Of a stretch of 64,000 nucleotides of DNA, positions 1 through 9,284 are shown piece after piece. Under the pieces are notes generated by a model, which was not told where the DNA came from, ran no database searches, and was given only the letters and a program-made list of their open reading frames with translations. A program made the translations under genes and the position numbers. This DNA comes from Herbaspirillum sp. SJZ106 (lineage in GTDB: Bacteria; Pseudomonadota; Gammaproteobacteria; Burkholderiales; Burkholderiaceae_D). Numbering within the stretch: the first letter of the stretch is position 1; each line of letters begins with the position of its first letter. The stretch lies in contig NZ_VFNI01000004.1 of the NCBI RefSeq assembly GCF_006715495.1, forward strand, positions 315,013-379,012, given 5' to 3'.

Positions 1-134
1 CGCGGGCCGCGTTCGACCATGCGGAAGCTGGCCACCCACGCCACCATGCTGGCGGTGATCAGGAAGGTCAGGAGGAAGAAGGTGCGCCAGAACAGGCCGT
101 TGCTAAACCATCCTGATTGGGTGCGGGCTTTCAT
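1..134 (-). CDS. Two-component sensor histidine kinase, N-terminal fragment (EnvZ-like)
   Basis: Only the first 44 codons lie in the window; the gene continues past its left edge. Translation of the minus strand from the ATG at 134 gives MKARTQSGWFSNGLFWRTFF, followed by a hydrophobic stretch (LLTFLITASMVAWVASF) that looks like a first membrane segment. The position directly downstream of an OmpR-type regulator, with a 43-bp gap, is the classical ompR-envZ arrangement, so a membrane sensor kinase that phosphorylates that regulator is the natural reading. No catalytic residues are visible here, so the kinase identity rests on context and the N-terminal pattern. Confidence 0.72.
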   Translation of the reverse strand, partial: MKARTQSGWFSNGLFWRTFFLLTFLITASMVAWVASFRMVERGP

Positions 135-177
135 CGGCGAACGGCCAGAGGAGCGGCAGTGAAGGTGAAGCGGGGAA

Positions 178-939
178 TCAGCGCGGTTTTCCTTCCGGAA
201 TGAACACGTAGCCCAGGCCCCACACGGTCTGGATGTAGAGCGGATTGGCCGGATCCGGTTCGATCAGCTTGCGCAGGCGCGAGATCTGCACATCGAGGCT
301 GCGGTCGAACACTTCGTATTCGCGGCCGCGCGCCATTTCCATCAGCTTCTCGCGCGACAGCGGCTGGCGCGCATTGCGGGCGAACACTTTCAACACGGAG
401 AATTCGCCGGTGGTCAGCGAGATGGTCTCGCCGTTTTTCTTCAGCGTGCGGGTGCCGAGGTCCAGGATGAAATCGCCGAACTCGAAGGTTTCAGGCGTTT
501 CCGACGGCGCGCCGGGCAGCTCGTCGGGACCCTTGCGGCGCAGCACGGCGTTGATGCGCGCCACCAGTTCGCGCGGGTTGAACGGTTTGGGAAGGTAATC
601 GTCGGCGCCCATTTCGAGGCCGATGATGCGGTCCACGTCCTCGCCCTTGGCGGTCAGCATGATGATCGGCGTCTGGTCGCCGGCGCCGCGCAGGCGGCGG
701 CAGATGGCCAGGCCGTCTTCGCCGGGCAGCATCAGGTCGAGCACCAGCAGGTCGTAGCGCTCGCGGATCCACAGCTTGTTCATCGCCTGGGCGTTTTCCG
801 CGGTCACGACATTGAAACCTTGTTCGGTCAGGTAACGGCGCAGCAGATCGCGCAAGCGAATATCGTCATCCACCACCAACACTTTGAATTGATTGGTGGA
901 TGTTGTCGTATTAGTATTATTGCCGTTGGTAGAGTTCAT
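178..939 (-). CDS. ompR: OmpR-family response regulator
   Basis: DNA-binding response regulator of 253 aa from the chosen start. The receiver domain (about residues 17-130) has the acidic pocket in VLVVDDD, the phospho-acceptor aspartate near residue 68 in LLVLDLMLPGEDG, and the conserved lysine in DDYLPKP. The C-terminal winged helix (about 150-250) ends with the usual VWGLGYVFIPEGK signature. The frame stays open upstream to an ATG at 993, but that would add 18 residues before an Asn/Thr-rich linker; the ATG at 939 places the receiver domain at a more normal distance. It probably forms an operon with the kinase gene to its left. OmpR/EnvZ-type control of porins or osmotic response is family knowledge; the target genes here are not shown. 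Confidence 0.88.
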   Translation of the reverse strand: MNSTNGNNTNTTTSTNQFKVLVVDDDIRLRDLLRRYLTEQGFNVVTAENAQAMNKLWIRERYDLLVLDLMLPGEDGLAICRRLRGAGDQTPIIMLTAKGEDVDRIIGLEMGADDYLPKPFNPRELVARINAVLRRKGPDELPGAPSETPETFEFGDFILDLGTRTLKKNGETISLTTGEFSVLKVFARNARQPLSREKLMEMARGREYEVFDRSLDVQISRLRKLIEPDPANPLYIQTVWGLGYVFIPEGKPR

Positions 940-992
940 GGTGCCTATGGTAGCGTCTCCGCGATTTTGAGCAAGTCGCGTCCGAGTATTCA

Positions 993-1007
993 TTACAAAG
1001 TGTTACA
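993..1007 (-). promoter_or_regulatory. Two TGTAA half-sites with 10-bp spacing upstream of ompR
   Basis: Reading the minus strand, TGTAACACTTTGTAATGAAT contains TGTAA twice, starting exactly 10 bp apart (1007-1003 and 997-993). OmpR binds tandem half-sites on a 10-bp period containing GTAAC-like cores, so this may be an autoregulatory site in the divergent region between ompR and the small secreted protein. A loose promoter (TTAAGG, 17 bp, TGTAAT) overlaps it on the minus strand. Pattern match only. Confidence 0.35.
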
Positions 1008-1110
1008 TACCTTACCTTAATCATCTTATACCATCGCGCCCTGCGCCCTACACTGGAATCGTGCCGAGGATATCCGGTTCCGATTCTCCGAATTTGTGGA
1101 AAAACGCGTT

Positions 1111-1392
1111 ATGAAGATTGCAGTAGTCAACAAGCTCTGTCTGGCAGCGTTGCTGGCGCTGGGAGTGGCGTCTGCCTCGATGGCGAGCCCTCCGCAAGGC
1201 GGCCGGCCGATGCCGGGGCCGCAGGGCGACTTCAGGCCGCGCGGCATCGAATTCGGTCAACAGGATCATCGCAACCAGATGATCAATGAGCAGGAACAGC
1301 GTCGCAGCGGCAAGCTGAGTCCGGACGAGCGGCGCGAATTGCGGCGCCAGATCAATGAAGTCGGGCAGGACATCTACCGCGGCAAACGTTGA
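1111..1392 (+). CDS. Small secreted protein, Pro/Gly-rich then basic
   Basis: 93 aa. The start at 1111 gives a clear Sec signal peptide (MKIAVVNKLCLAALLALGVA, cleavage likely after SMA near residue 25); a GTG five codons earlier is possible but would place MEKRV in front of it. The mature part begins with a Pro/Gly-rich stretch (PPQGGRPMPGPQGDFRPR), followed by a charged, probably helical tail with the motif LSPDERRELRRQINEVGQDIY. That tail motif recurs in small periplasmic proteins of Burkholderiales, but I know no function. It is divergent from ompR and followed by a good intrinsic terminator about 105 bp after its stop, so it is likely its own transcription unit, possibly controlled by the regulator next door. 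Confidence 0.7.
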   Translation: MKIAVVNKLCLAALLALGVASASMASPPQGGRPMPGPQGDFRPRGIEFGQQDHRNQMINEQEQRRSGKLSPDERRELRRQINEVGQDIYRGKR

Positions 1393-1496
1393 TGGATGGA
1401 AATAAAACTCCCGCTCCCTCTCCATGCGGCGACCGAACTGTGGCGGATCGAATACAGCAGACTGCAGTTAAGCGGTAATTTTATGAAAAGACAATT

Positions 1497-1528
1497 CCGG
1501 ACGAAAACCTCGTCCGGGATTTTTTTTT
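1497..1528 (+). terminator. Intrinsic terminator after the small secreted protein
   Basis: CCGGACGA pairs perfectly with TCGTCCGG across a 5-nt loop (1497-1517) and is followed by nine T residues at 1520-1528. It faces the rightward gene ending at 1392 and lies just beyond the leftward permease gene, separating the two convergent units. Confidence 0.85.
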
Positions 1529-1561
1529 GCGCCGCGCAGAGATGAGGCGCAGGCTTGGGCC

Positions 1562-2227
1562 TTAGCTCTGATGGGCCTTCCCGAGCTTCTTCTCCAGGCG
1601 ATGCTGCAGCGCCTCGAAGCACAGGCTCAGGGCCCAATAAATACAGGCGGCGGCGATGTACAAAGGCAGCGGGCGGAAGGTCACCGCGATGACCTCCTTG
1701 GTCGCCAGCATCAGTTCGGTGACGGTGATCACCGACACCAGCGAGGTGTCCTTGATCAGGCTCAGGAGGGTGTTGCTCATGGCCGGCACGGCGATGCGCA
1801 CCGCCTGCGGGACGATGATGAAGCGCAGCGTCTGGAAATAGGTCAGGCCGATGCTGTAGGCGGCATTCCATTGGCCGCGCGTCACGCCCAGGATGGCGCC
1901 GCGCAGGCTTTCGGACAGGTAGGCGCCGGCATTGAGGCTCAGGGTCAGCACGCCGGCGGCCAGCGGCGAGAATTCAATGCCCACGCTGGGCAGGCCGTAA
2001 TACACGACGAAGATCTGCACCAGCAGCGGCGTGCCGCGCATCAGGCTCACGTAGAGCACCGCCGGCCATTGCACCGGGCGCCACGGCACAATGCGCGCCA
2101 CCGCGAGCACGAACCCCAGGGCCAGTCCGCCGATCATCGACGACAACGCGAACAGCAAGGTGTAGCCCACACCTCTCATCAGCGTGGGAGCGGCTTGCTG
2201 CAGCAGTTCTACGATTTCCATAGGCAT
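1562..2227 (-). CDS. Polar amino acid ABC transporter permease (cystine/His-Gln-Glu type)
   Basis: Inner-membrane permease of 221 aa, normal for the HisM/GlnP/TcyL family. It has several hydrophobic helices and the cytoplasmic coupling loop GLTYFQTLRFIIVPQAVRIA, the EAA-type motif that docks the ATPase. Its partner binding protein is encoded immediately upstream on the same strand. Best guess is a cystine or other polar amino acid importer; similarity to YecS/TcyL-type permeases is from the overall pattern. No ATP-binding subunit gene is adjacent, so the ATPase must be encoded elsewhere or shared. No Shine-Dalgarno is visible before the ATG, and a U-tailed hairpin lies just upstream of it. 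Confidence 0.88.
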   Translation of the reverse strand: MPMEIVELLQQAAPTLMRGVGYTLLFALSSMIGGLALGFVLAVARIVPWRPVQWPAVLYVSLMRGTPLLVQIFVVYYGLPSVGIEFSPLAAGVLTLSLNAGAYLSESLRGAILGVTRGQWNAAYSIGLTYFQTLRFIIVPQAVRIAVPAMSNTLLSLIKDTSLVSVITVTELMLATKEVIAVTFRPLPLYIAAACIYWALSLCFEALQHRLEKKLGKAHQS

Positions 2228-2234
2228 TCGATAT

Positions 2235-2261
2235 AAAAAATTATCCCCGCGATGCGGGGAT
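2235..2261 (-). terminator. Intercistronic terminator-like hairpin between binding-protein and permease genes
   Basis: ATCCCCGC and GCGGGGAT (2243-2250 and 2254-2261) form an 8-bp stem with a 3-nt loop. On the minus strand it is followed by AATTTTTT (down to 2235), i.e. a U-run in the mRNA. It ends 8 nt before the permease start codon. Partial termination here would make the binding protein in excess over the permease, as is common for such transporters. Confidence 0.7.
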
Positions 2262-2290
2262 AGTTTGCTTCCTTGGCCCCAAGGCGCGCC

Positions 2291-3094
2291 TTATTGTGCT
2301 TTCGGCGGCTCGCTCACGTCAATGCCGAACCATTTCTCGGAAGCCTGCTTGAAGCTGCCGTCAGCCTTGATCTCGGCCAGGACCTTGTTCAGCGCCGCCT
2401 TGAACTCGGGATTGCCCTTGCGGAACGGGATGCCGATCTTGTCGATCGCGCCCACCGGGTTGCCGCCCTTGAGCGGCAGCTTGGTCGACTTCAGGATATA
2501 GCTCACCAGCAGGCTGTCGTTCAATGCCGCGTCGATGCGCCCGGCGGCCAGATCGGCCAGGTATTCCGGGGAACCCGGATAGGTGCGCACATCGATGCCC
2601 GGCACGCTCTTGGCCTTCTGTTCGAAGTTGGTGCCCTGGCCCAGGCCGAGCTTCTTGCCCTTGAGGTCGTCCAGGCTGTTGAAGTGGCGCGTCTCATCCT
2701 TGCGCACGATCAGCTGCGCGCTCGACAGGGTGTACGGATCGGAAAAGTCGAAAGCCTTTTGGCGCTCGTCGGTGATGCCGACCTGGTTGATGATCACGTC
2801 ATACTTGCCGGCGCCCAGGCCTGCCAGGATGCCGCTCCACTCGGTGGCGGTGAATTCGGGCTTGACGCCCAGCCTGGCCGCCAGCAGATTGGCGACATCG
2901 ACCTCGAAGCCGGTCAGTTGACCGGTCTTGGGATCCTTGAAGTTGAACGGGGGATAGTTGCCTTCCAGCGCCACTTTCAGCGTGCCGCGGCTCTTGACCG
3001 TCTGCAGCAGGTCGGCGGCGGAAACCGACAGGCTCGATGCCAGCAGGGTTGCGCCGGCGACGGCCAGCAGCCATTGCTTGAAGTTCTTGTTCAT
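2291..3094 (-). CDS. Periplasmic amino-acid-binding protein of ABC importer (SBP family 3, cystine-like)
   Basis: 267 aa from the ATG at 3094, chosen because a strong Shine-Dalgarno (AAAGGAAG) precedes it and a typical signal peptide follows (MNKNFKQWLLAVAGATLLAS, cleavage after SVSAA). The mature protein has the family-3 pattern: GTLKVALEGNYPPFNF, the FEVDVANLLAARLGV region, YDVIINQVGITDERQKAFDFSDPY, and the hinge segment GKKLGLGQGTNFEQ. TcyJ/FliY-type cystine-binding proteins look like this, but the ligand cannot be read from the sequence. It is the first gene of the transporter unit; the frame upstream of 3094 is unlikely to be translated. Confidence 0.9.
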   Translation of the reverse strand: MNKNFKQWLLAVAGATLLASSLSVSAADLLQTVKSRGTLKVALEGNYPPFNFKDPKTGQLTGFEVDVANLLAARLGVKPEFTATEWSGILAGLGAGKYDVIINQVGITDERQKAFDFSDPYTLSSAQLIVRKDETRHFNSLDDLKGKKLGLGQGTNFEQKAKSVPGIDVRTYPGSPEYLADLAAGRIDAALNDSLLVSYILKSTKLPLKGGNPVGAIDKIGIPFRKGNPEFKAALNKVLAEIKADGSFKQASEKWFGIDVSEPPKAQ

Positions 3095-3275
3095 CGCATG
3101 CTTCCTTTCTGAATGAATGCTGCGGAAAAAGCAGCCAGGCCGCAATGATGCCTTCGTTTTGCCAAAGTGCAAGTGCTCGCTTCATACATTGATGTAGGAA
3201 GCTTATGCAGCGGGCAAGCGCACGGCAGGCAGCCGCAAGGATATCGCATTCGGCCGTGCGGCCTTATGTCTGCTC

Positions 3276-5258
3276 TTACGCTTGCAATTGCTCCAGCGCC
3301 TCCTGCTGTTCCAGCCACTCGTTCTCCAGCTGGTCGAGCTCCTTGGCGCAGTAGGCCTGGTCGGTGATCAGGGTCTTCAGTTCTTCCTTGTTGGCGGCAT
3401 CGTAGATGTCCGGGTGGGCCAGGCGAGCATCGATGTCGGCCTTGCGGGCGTTGAGCTTGGCGATCTGCTCGTCGAGCCGCTTGATGCGCTGCTCGATGGG
3501 CTTTTTCAGCGCCGACATTCTTTGCCGCTGCTCGGCTTCCAGGCGTTTTTGTTCCTTACGGTCGGCCAGCGACACCACCGGTTCCGGCTCGGCCGCGGCC
3601 TTGCCGGGCAAGGGTGCCGATGGCGCGGCGGCGGCATCGTTGCGCGCGGCCAGCTTGGTCTTGAACAGCCAGTCCTTGTAATCGTCCAGGTCGCCGTCGA
3701 AGGGCTGCAGCTTGCCGTCGGCCACGATCAGGAACTGGTCGGTGGTGGCGCGCAGCAGGTGGCGATCGTGGGAGACCAGCACCAGCGTGCCGTCGAACTG
3801 CGCCAGCGCCATGGTCAGCGCTTCGCGGGTTTCGAGGTCGAGGTGGTTGGTCGGTTCGTCCAGCAGCAGCAGGTTGGGGCGTTGCCAGACGATCAGCGCC
3901 AGCGCCAGGCGCGCCTTTTCGCCGCCGGAGAACGGCGCGATCGAGGAGGTAGCCATGGTGCCGTTGAAGTTGAAGCTGCCGAGGAAGTTGCGCAGTTCTT
4001 GCTCGCGCACATCCGGCGCCAGCCGCGTCATGTGCCACAGCGGCGACTCGTCGTGGCGCAGCATCTCGACCTGGTGCTGGGCGAAGTATCCGATCACCAG
4101 TCCCTTGCCCAGGCGCGCCGTGCCCGACAGCGGATCGATCTCGCCCGCCACGGTCTTGATCAGGGTCGATTTGCCGGCGCCGTTGACGCCCAGCAGGCCG
4201 ATGCGCTGGCCGCTTTGCAGCGAGAAGTCGATGCCGCGCACGATCACTTTTTCCTGGTCCGGCTCGCTACCTTTGCCCTCGATGCGGTAACCGGCATTGA
4301 CCTTCTCCATCACCAGCAGCGGATTGGGCGCCGACAAGGGTTCGCGGAACTCGAACGAGAACTCGGCTGCCGCGCGCAGCGGCGCCAGTTCTTCCATCTT
4401 GGCCAGCGCCTTCATGCGGCTTTGCGCCTGGCGCGCCTTGGTGGCCTTGGCCTTGAAGCGGTCGATGAAGGATTGCAGGTGGGCGCGCTGGCGCTGCTGC
4501 TTTTCGATCATGCCGGCCATCAGTTCCAGTTGCGCCGAGCGCTGGCGCTCGAAGGAGGAGTAGTTGCCGGAATAGCGTTTCAGCTTGCGATCGTCGATGT
4601 GGACGATCACGTTGACCACGCCGTCGAGGAAGTCGCGGTCGTGGGAGATGATGATCAGCGTGCCCTGGTAGCGCTTGAGCCAGTCTTCCAGCCAGATGAT
4701 GGCGTCCAGGTCCAGGTGGTTGGTCGGTTCATCCAGCAGCAGCAGATCGGACGGGCACATCAGCGCCTGCGCCAGGTTCAGGCGCATGCGCCAGCCGCCC
4801 GAGAAGCTGGCCACCGGGCGTTCCATCTGTTCCAGCGAAAAGCCCAGCCCCAGCAGCAATTGCTCGCCGCGCGAGCGCACGGTATAGGCATCGGCGTCGG
4901 CCAGCGCGGTGTGCAGTTCGGCGATGCGGGTGCCGTTGGCGGCGCTGTCGGCTTGCGCCTCGGCCAGCGCCGCCTCCAGCTGGCGCAGGTGGGCGTCGCC
5001 GTCGATCGCATATTCGATGGCGGCGCGCTCCAGCGCGGGCGTTTCCTGCGCCACATAGGCCATGCGCCACTTGGCGGGAAAGCCGATATCGCCCTGGTCG
5101 GCATGCAGTTCGCCGCGCAGCATGGCGAACAGGCTGGATTTGCCGGCGCCGTTGGCGCCGATCAGGCCGATCTTGTCGCCCGGGTTAAGCGTGAGGTCGA
5201 CATTCTCGAACAGCGGCTTGACGCCGCGGGCGAGGGAAACCTGATGAAAACGGATCAT
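3276..5258 (-). CDS. yheS: ABC-F ATPase, YheS type
   Basis: 660-aa soluble protein with two ABC ATPase domains and no membrane segments. Domain 1 has Walker A GANGAGKSS (about residues 34-42), signature FSGGWRMRLNLAQAL, and Walker B LLLLDEPTNHLDLDAIIWLE. Domain 2 has GVNGAGKST, FSGGEKARLALALIVWQRP and LLLLDEPTNHLDLETREALT. The linker between them (around 240-310) is the charged helical P-site tRNA interaction motif region, and a long charged coiled coil closes the C-terminus (about 560-660). Sequence order and the ETPAL and HLQSFIDRFKAKATKA blocks match E. coli YheS (637 aa). ABC-F proteins act on the ribosomal E site during stalled translation; the exact role of YheS is less settled. The gap to prmB upstream is 51 bp, so the two may be cotranscribed. 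Confidence 0.92.
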   Translation of the reverse strand: MIRFHQVSLARGVKPLFENVDLTLNPGDKIGLIGANGAGKSSLFAMLRGELHADQGDIGFPAKWRMAYVAQETPALERAAIEYAIDGDAHLRQLEAALAEAQADSAANGTRIAELHTALADADAYTVRSRGEQLLLGLGFSLEQMERPVASFSGGWRMRLNLAQALMCPSDLLLLDEPTNHLDLDAIIWLEDWLKRYQGTLIIISHDRDFLDGVVNVIVHIDDRKLKRYSGNYSSFERQRSAQLELMAGMIEKQQRQRAHLQSFIDRFKAKATKARQAQSRMKALAKMEELAPLRAAAEFSFEFREPLSAPNPLLVMEKVNAGYRIEGKGSEPDQEKVIVRGIDFSLQSGQRIGLLGVNGAGKSTLIKTVAGEIDPLSGTARLGKGLVIGYFAQHQVEMLRHDESPLWHMTRLAPDVREQELRNFLGSFNFNGTMATSSIAPFSGGEKARLALALIVWQRPNLLLLDEPTNHLDLETREALTMALAQFDGTLVLVSHDRHLLRATTDQFLIVADGKLQPFDGDLDDYKDWLFKTKLAARNDAAAAPSAPLPGKAAAEPEPVVSLADRKEQKRLEAEQRQRMSALKKPIEQRIKRLDEQIAKLNARKADIDARLAHPDIYDAANKEELKTLITDQAYCAKELDQLENEWLEQQEALEQLQA

Positions 5259-5309
5259 CGTGAAACAGCAATCAAAGAAGAGAAAACTACACTAAGGACG
5301 CCGGCGGAT

Positions 5310-6203
5310 TTACGCCAGGTCCTGCAACTGGTCGGCGGTCAACAGGAACACCATATCGTCGCCCGCGCTGGTCGAGACCCAGGTCAGTTCCAGTTCCGGG
5401 AAGGCGGCTTCGGCGTGCGCCCGTTCGTTGCCGATTTCAACGACCAATACGCCGTGCGGGGTCAGGCGCTGCGCCGCGCCCTTGACGATCTTGCGCACCA
5501 GATCCATGCCGTCCTCGCCGCCTGCCAGCGCGATTTGCGGCTCTTGCAGGTATTCCTTGGGCAGCTTGCTCATGGAGCCGGCATTGACGTAGGGCGGGTT
5601 GCTGATGATCAGGTCGTATTGGCGCGCCGGCAGCTTGGCGTAGAGATCGGATTCGACCAGATTGATGCGCTCGCCCAGTTCGTAATCGTCGACGTTGCGG
5701 CGCGCCACTTGCAAGGCTTGCGGCGAGATGTCGACGGCGTCGATATGCGCCTGCGGGAAGGCGTCAGCCAGCAGAACCGGCAGGCAGCCCGAACCGGTGC
5801 AGAGGTCGAGCGCGTTTTCGATCTGCGCCGGATCCTGCACCCACGGCGAGAAATATTCAGGGATCAGTTCGGCAATGAAGGAGCGCGGCACGATCACGCG
5901 CTCGTCGACGTAAAAGCGATAACTGCCCAGCCAGGCTTCCTTGGTGATGTAGGCCGCCGGCATCCGCTGTTCGGTGCGCAGTTCGATAACGTGCTGCAGG
6001 GCGGCCAGTTCATCGGGCAGCAGGCGGGCATCGAGAAACGGCTCCAGCCGGTCGAGCGGCAGGTTCAGGGTGTGCAGCGCGAGATAGGCGGCTTCATCAA
6101 ACGCATTGTTGCTGCCGTGGCCGAAGAAGATGCCGGCGCGATTGAAGCGGGTCACCATGTAGCGCAGCATATCGCGCAAGGTGGAAAAGTGATGTGTTGT
6201 CAT
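5310..6203 (-). CDS. prmB: Ribosomal protein L3 glutamine N5-methyltransferase
   Basis: 297 aa from the ATG at 6203 (MTTHHFSTLRDMLRYMVTRF). An open frame extends 60 codons upstream, but that part is low-complexity and unlike the family. The Rossmann fold shows the SAM loop LDLCTGSGCLPVLLA, an acidic residue in IDAVDISPQAL, and the diagnostic NPPY motif (IISNPPYVNAG) that binds the target glutamine. The segment PAAYITKEAWLGSYRFYVDERVIVPRS before the catalytic fold is typical of PrmB/HemK enzymes. PrmB methylates a glutamine of ribosomal protein L3. In beta- and gammaproteobacteria prmB often follows dapE; here a 534-aa methyltransferase gene intervenes. No clear Shine-Dalgarno precedes 6203, so the start is less certain than the identity. 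Confidence 0.9.
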   Translation of the reverse strand: MTTHHFSTLRDMLRYMVTRFNRAGIFFGHGSNNAFDEAAYLALHTLNLPLDRLEPFLDARLLPDELAALQHVIELRTEQRMPAAYITKEAWLGSYRFYVDERVIVPRSFIAELIPEYFSPWVQDPAQIENALDLCTGSGCLPVLLADAFPQAHIDAVDISPQALQVARRNVDDYELGERINLVESDLYAKLPARQYDLIISNPPYVNAGSMSKLPKEYLQEPQIALAGGEDGMDLVRKIVKGAAQRLTPHGVLVVEIGNERAHAEAAFPELELTWVSTSAGDDMVFLLTADQLQDLA

Positions 6204-6477
6204 GCTGGCGTGGTCGGTCTGTAAAAACGGGTGTATGGGCAATGCGGATGTCGATCCGGGCGCTGCGGTGCTTTCTGGGGATGCGGCGGCAAAGCGGTTG
6301 CCGCGCAAGCGGTTTCTGCGCACTGCCGGCATTGGCATGGGAATGCGCAGGGACGCAGGCGTCGAACCGCAAGCCCGGCGCATTATAACCGGGCAGGGCG
6401 TCAGGGAGGATCAAGCCGTCCCTGGCGCGTCATGCCGAAAGGGCGCGGGACTTCGCCAACACGCATGAAAATGCCGT

Positions 6478-8082
6478 TTATCCTGCGCTGGACTGGACGG
6501 CATTGGTCCTGAGCATGGCTTTATTTTTCAGAGACGTCAGCGAAGTGACAACGTGTTCGATGGCGCAGGCGTGGATCTGCTTCGGGTCGGTCACCAGTTC
6601 GCCGGCCGTCGTCATGAATTTGCAGAAACCTTGCTGTTCTTGCAATTTGAGATGTTCGACGAGTTGCGTTTGCGTGTGTTGCCCGTCCAGCACCGGCAGC
6701 AGCAGGCATTCGATGACGTTGAGCGTGGTGTGTTCGTGCCACAGATTGGCCACGCTTTGCCGCGGATCGAGGCGCACATCGGCCGGCGTCGAAAAGGCCG
6801 CCAGCGGTTGTTTCGAGATGCCCGCCGATGCCGGCACCGCCTGCCGGCGGAAACGCACGAGGCCGCGCATGAGCAGGTGTTCCAGCAGCGCCAGGATGAG
6901 GTCGGCGTCTTCGGCCTGCTCGCGTTCCAGCATTTTCTGGGCGGCCTCGACGATTTGCGGCAGCGTCAGCGTGCCGGGGAAGGCTTTCGCCAGCGCCAGC
7001 AAGGCGGCCTTGCCGATCGCGTGCGATACGTTGATCTGCAAGTTGCCGGCATAAAATACCTGCGGCTGGTCGTCCGGCGTCGAAGGCACGGCGCCGGTGT
7101 GATAGTTGCCGGCGTAATGGAAGTCGGCCAGGCGCGCCTTGTCGAGGCGGTAGCGAATCTCGCTTTGGCGTTGCGCCGGCAGCAGCAGGGTCTGGCGGAA
7201 CTGGCGGTTGGTCAGGAAATCGATATATTGCTCGATCGCCACCTGGTCGTCGCCGCACTCGCGCAGCAGCGGTTGCGCGGCGTCCGGGCCGAGGTTGCTG
7301 ACGAACATCGGCGGCACTTCGCTGTTGGCAAAATAGGCCAATCCATGCGGCTGCGCGCGGCTGACGAATTCGCTCAGGTAGCACGGCGCATTGTGCAGTT
7401 CCAGGTATTCATGCAACAGGTAATCCTCGCTCAGCCCCCGGGACGACTCGGCATGCGCATCCAGCACTTGCCGCATCAGGCTGTTGGGCGCGGTCATCTC
7501 GCGCATGAAGTTGATCATGCCGTAGGCATGCCCGAGTTTTTGCTTCGGGTCGGCAAACTTGCTGCCGCGATAGAGCATCGCGTCGCGGATGGTTTCCTTG
7601 AACTTCCAGCCCGGATAGGTGTTGTAGCTGACGAAGGCTAGGCCTTGCGGCGACAGGTTTTGCGCACACACGCGCAGTATGTGGTCTTGTATTTCCGGCG
7701 GCACCCAACTGTAGACGCCGTGGCAAATGATGTAGTCGAAGGTGCCGGTTTCTGGCGTGATGTCGGCAATGCTCATGCGCTGCAAGGCGATATTGCGCAA
7801 GCCCAGCGCGTCGATGCGGCGCTGGCCGGCATCGACCTGCACTTGCGACAGGTCGATGCCCAGATAATGGCCTTCGGGATGGCGTTGCGCATGCGGGATG
7901 AGATTGCCGCCCGATGCGCTGCCCAGTTCCAGCACCTTGGCCGTGGCCGGATCGGGAGTGTCGATGCCGAATAGCCAGGCAACCGCGGCGAGATGTTCCA
8001 GCGCGGTCCCGACTATCGGATGCGAGGTGTAAGGCGTCTGATCGTAAGTCCGTTCAATACTGCTTTGATTGCTTGTATCCAT
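6478..8082 (-). CDS. SAM-dependent methyltransferase with regulatory domain (PKMT-type protein lysine methyltransferase family)
   Basis: 534 aa. The N-terminal class I methyltransferase domain (about residues 10-200) has the SAM loop VLELGSASGGNLIP, the acidic GIDLSQVQVDAGQ strand and FDYIICHGVYSWVP. The middle domain (about 215-310; EYLELHNAPCYLSEFV, GLAYFANSEV) matches the methyltransferase regulatory domain found after such folds, and the C-terminal third resembles a winged-helix extension with DGQHTQTQLVEHL. This layout is that of rickettsial PKMT enzymes, which methylate lysines of outer-membrane proteins, and of related uncharacterised proteins; the substrate here is unknown. It sits between dapE and prmB in the same orientation, 71 bp after dapE, and looks like a lineage-specific insertion in that conserved pair. 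Confidence 0.78.
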   Translation of the reverse strand: MDTSNQSSIERTYDQTPYTSHPIVGTALEHLAAVAWLFGIDTPDPATAKVLELGSASGGNLIPHAQRHPEGHYLGIDLSQVQVDAGQRRIDALGLRNIALQRMSIADITPETGTFDYIICHGVYSWVPPEIQDHILRVCAQNLSPQGLAFVSYNTYPGWKFKETIRDAMLYRGSKFADPKQKLGHAYGMINFMREMTAPNSLMRQVLDAHAESSRGLSEDYLLHEYLELHNAPCYLSEFVSRAQPHGLAYFANSEVPPMFVSNLGPDAAQPLLRECGDDQVAIEQYIDFLTNRQFRQTLLLPAQRQSEIRYRLDKARLADFHYAGNYHTGAVPSTPDDQPQVFYAGNLQINVSHAIGKAALLALAKAFPGTLTLPQIVEAAQKMLEREQAEDADLILALLEHLLMRGLVRFRRQAVPASAGISKQPLAAFSTPADVRLDPRQSVANLWHEHTTLNVIECLLLPVLDGQHTQTQLVEHLKLQEQQGFCKFMTTAGELVTDPKQIHACAIEHVVTSLTSLKNKAMLRTNAVQSSAG

Positions 8083-8153
8083 GAGGCTCCAAGGTCAGTA
8101 GAAGTGATATCGAGGAGAACGCTGGCTTACGATGGCTCAGCCAGGAGTTTTGA

Positions 8154-9284
<1,131 letters not shown>

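Noticed and set aside
3282..6224. Very long open frames opposite yheS/prmB, and similar ones opposite smc, glnD, cphA and ppsA
   Set aside because: They mirror the codon bias of GC-rich genes on the other strand, encode low-complexity Arg/Gln/His/Ala-rich proteins, and lack initiation signals and family features.
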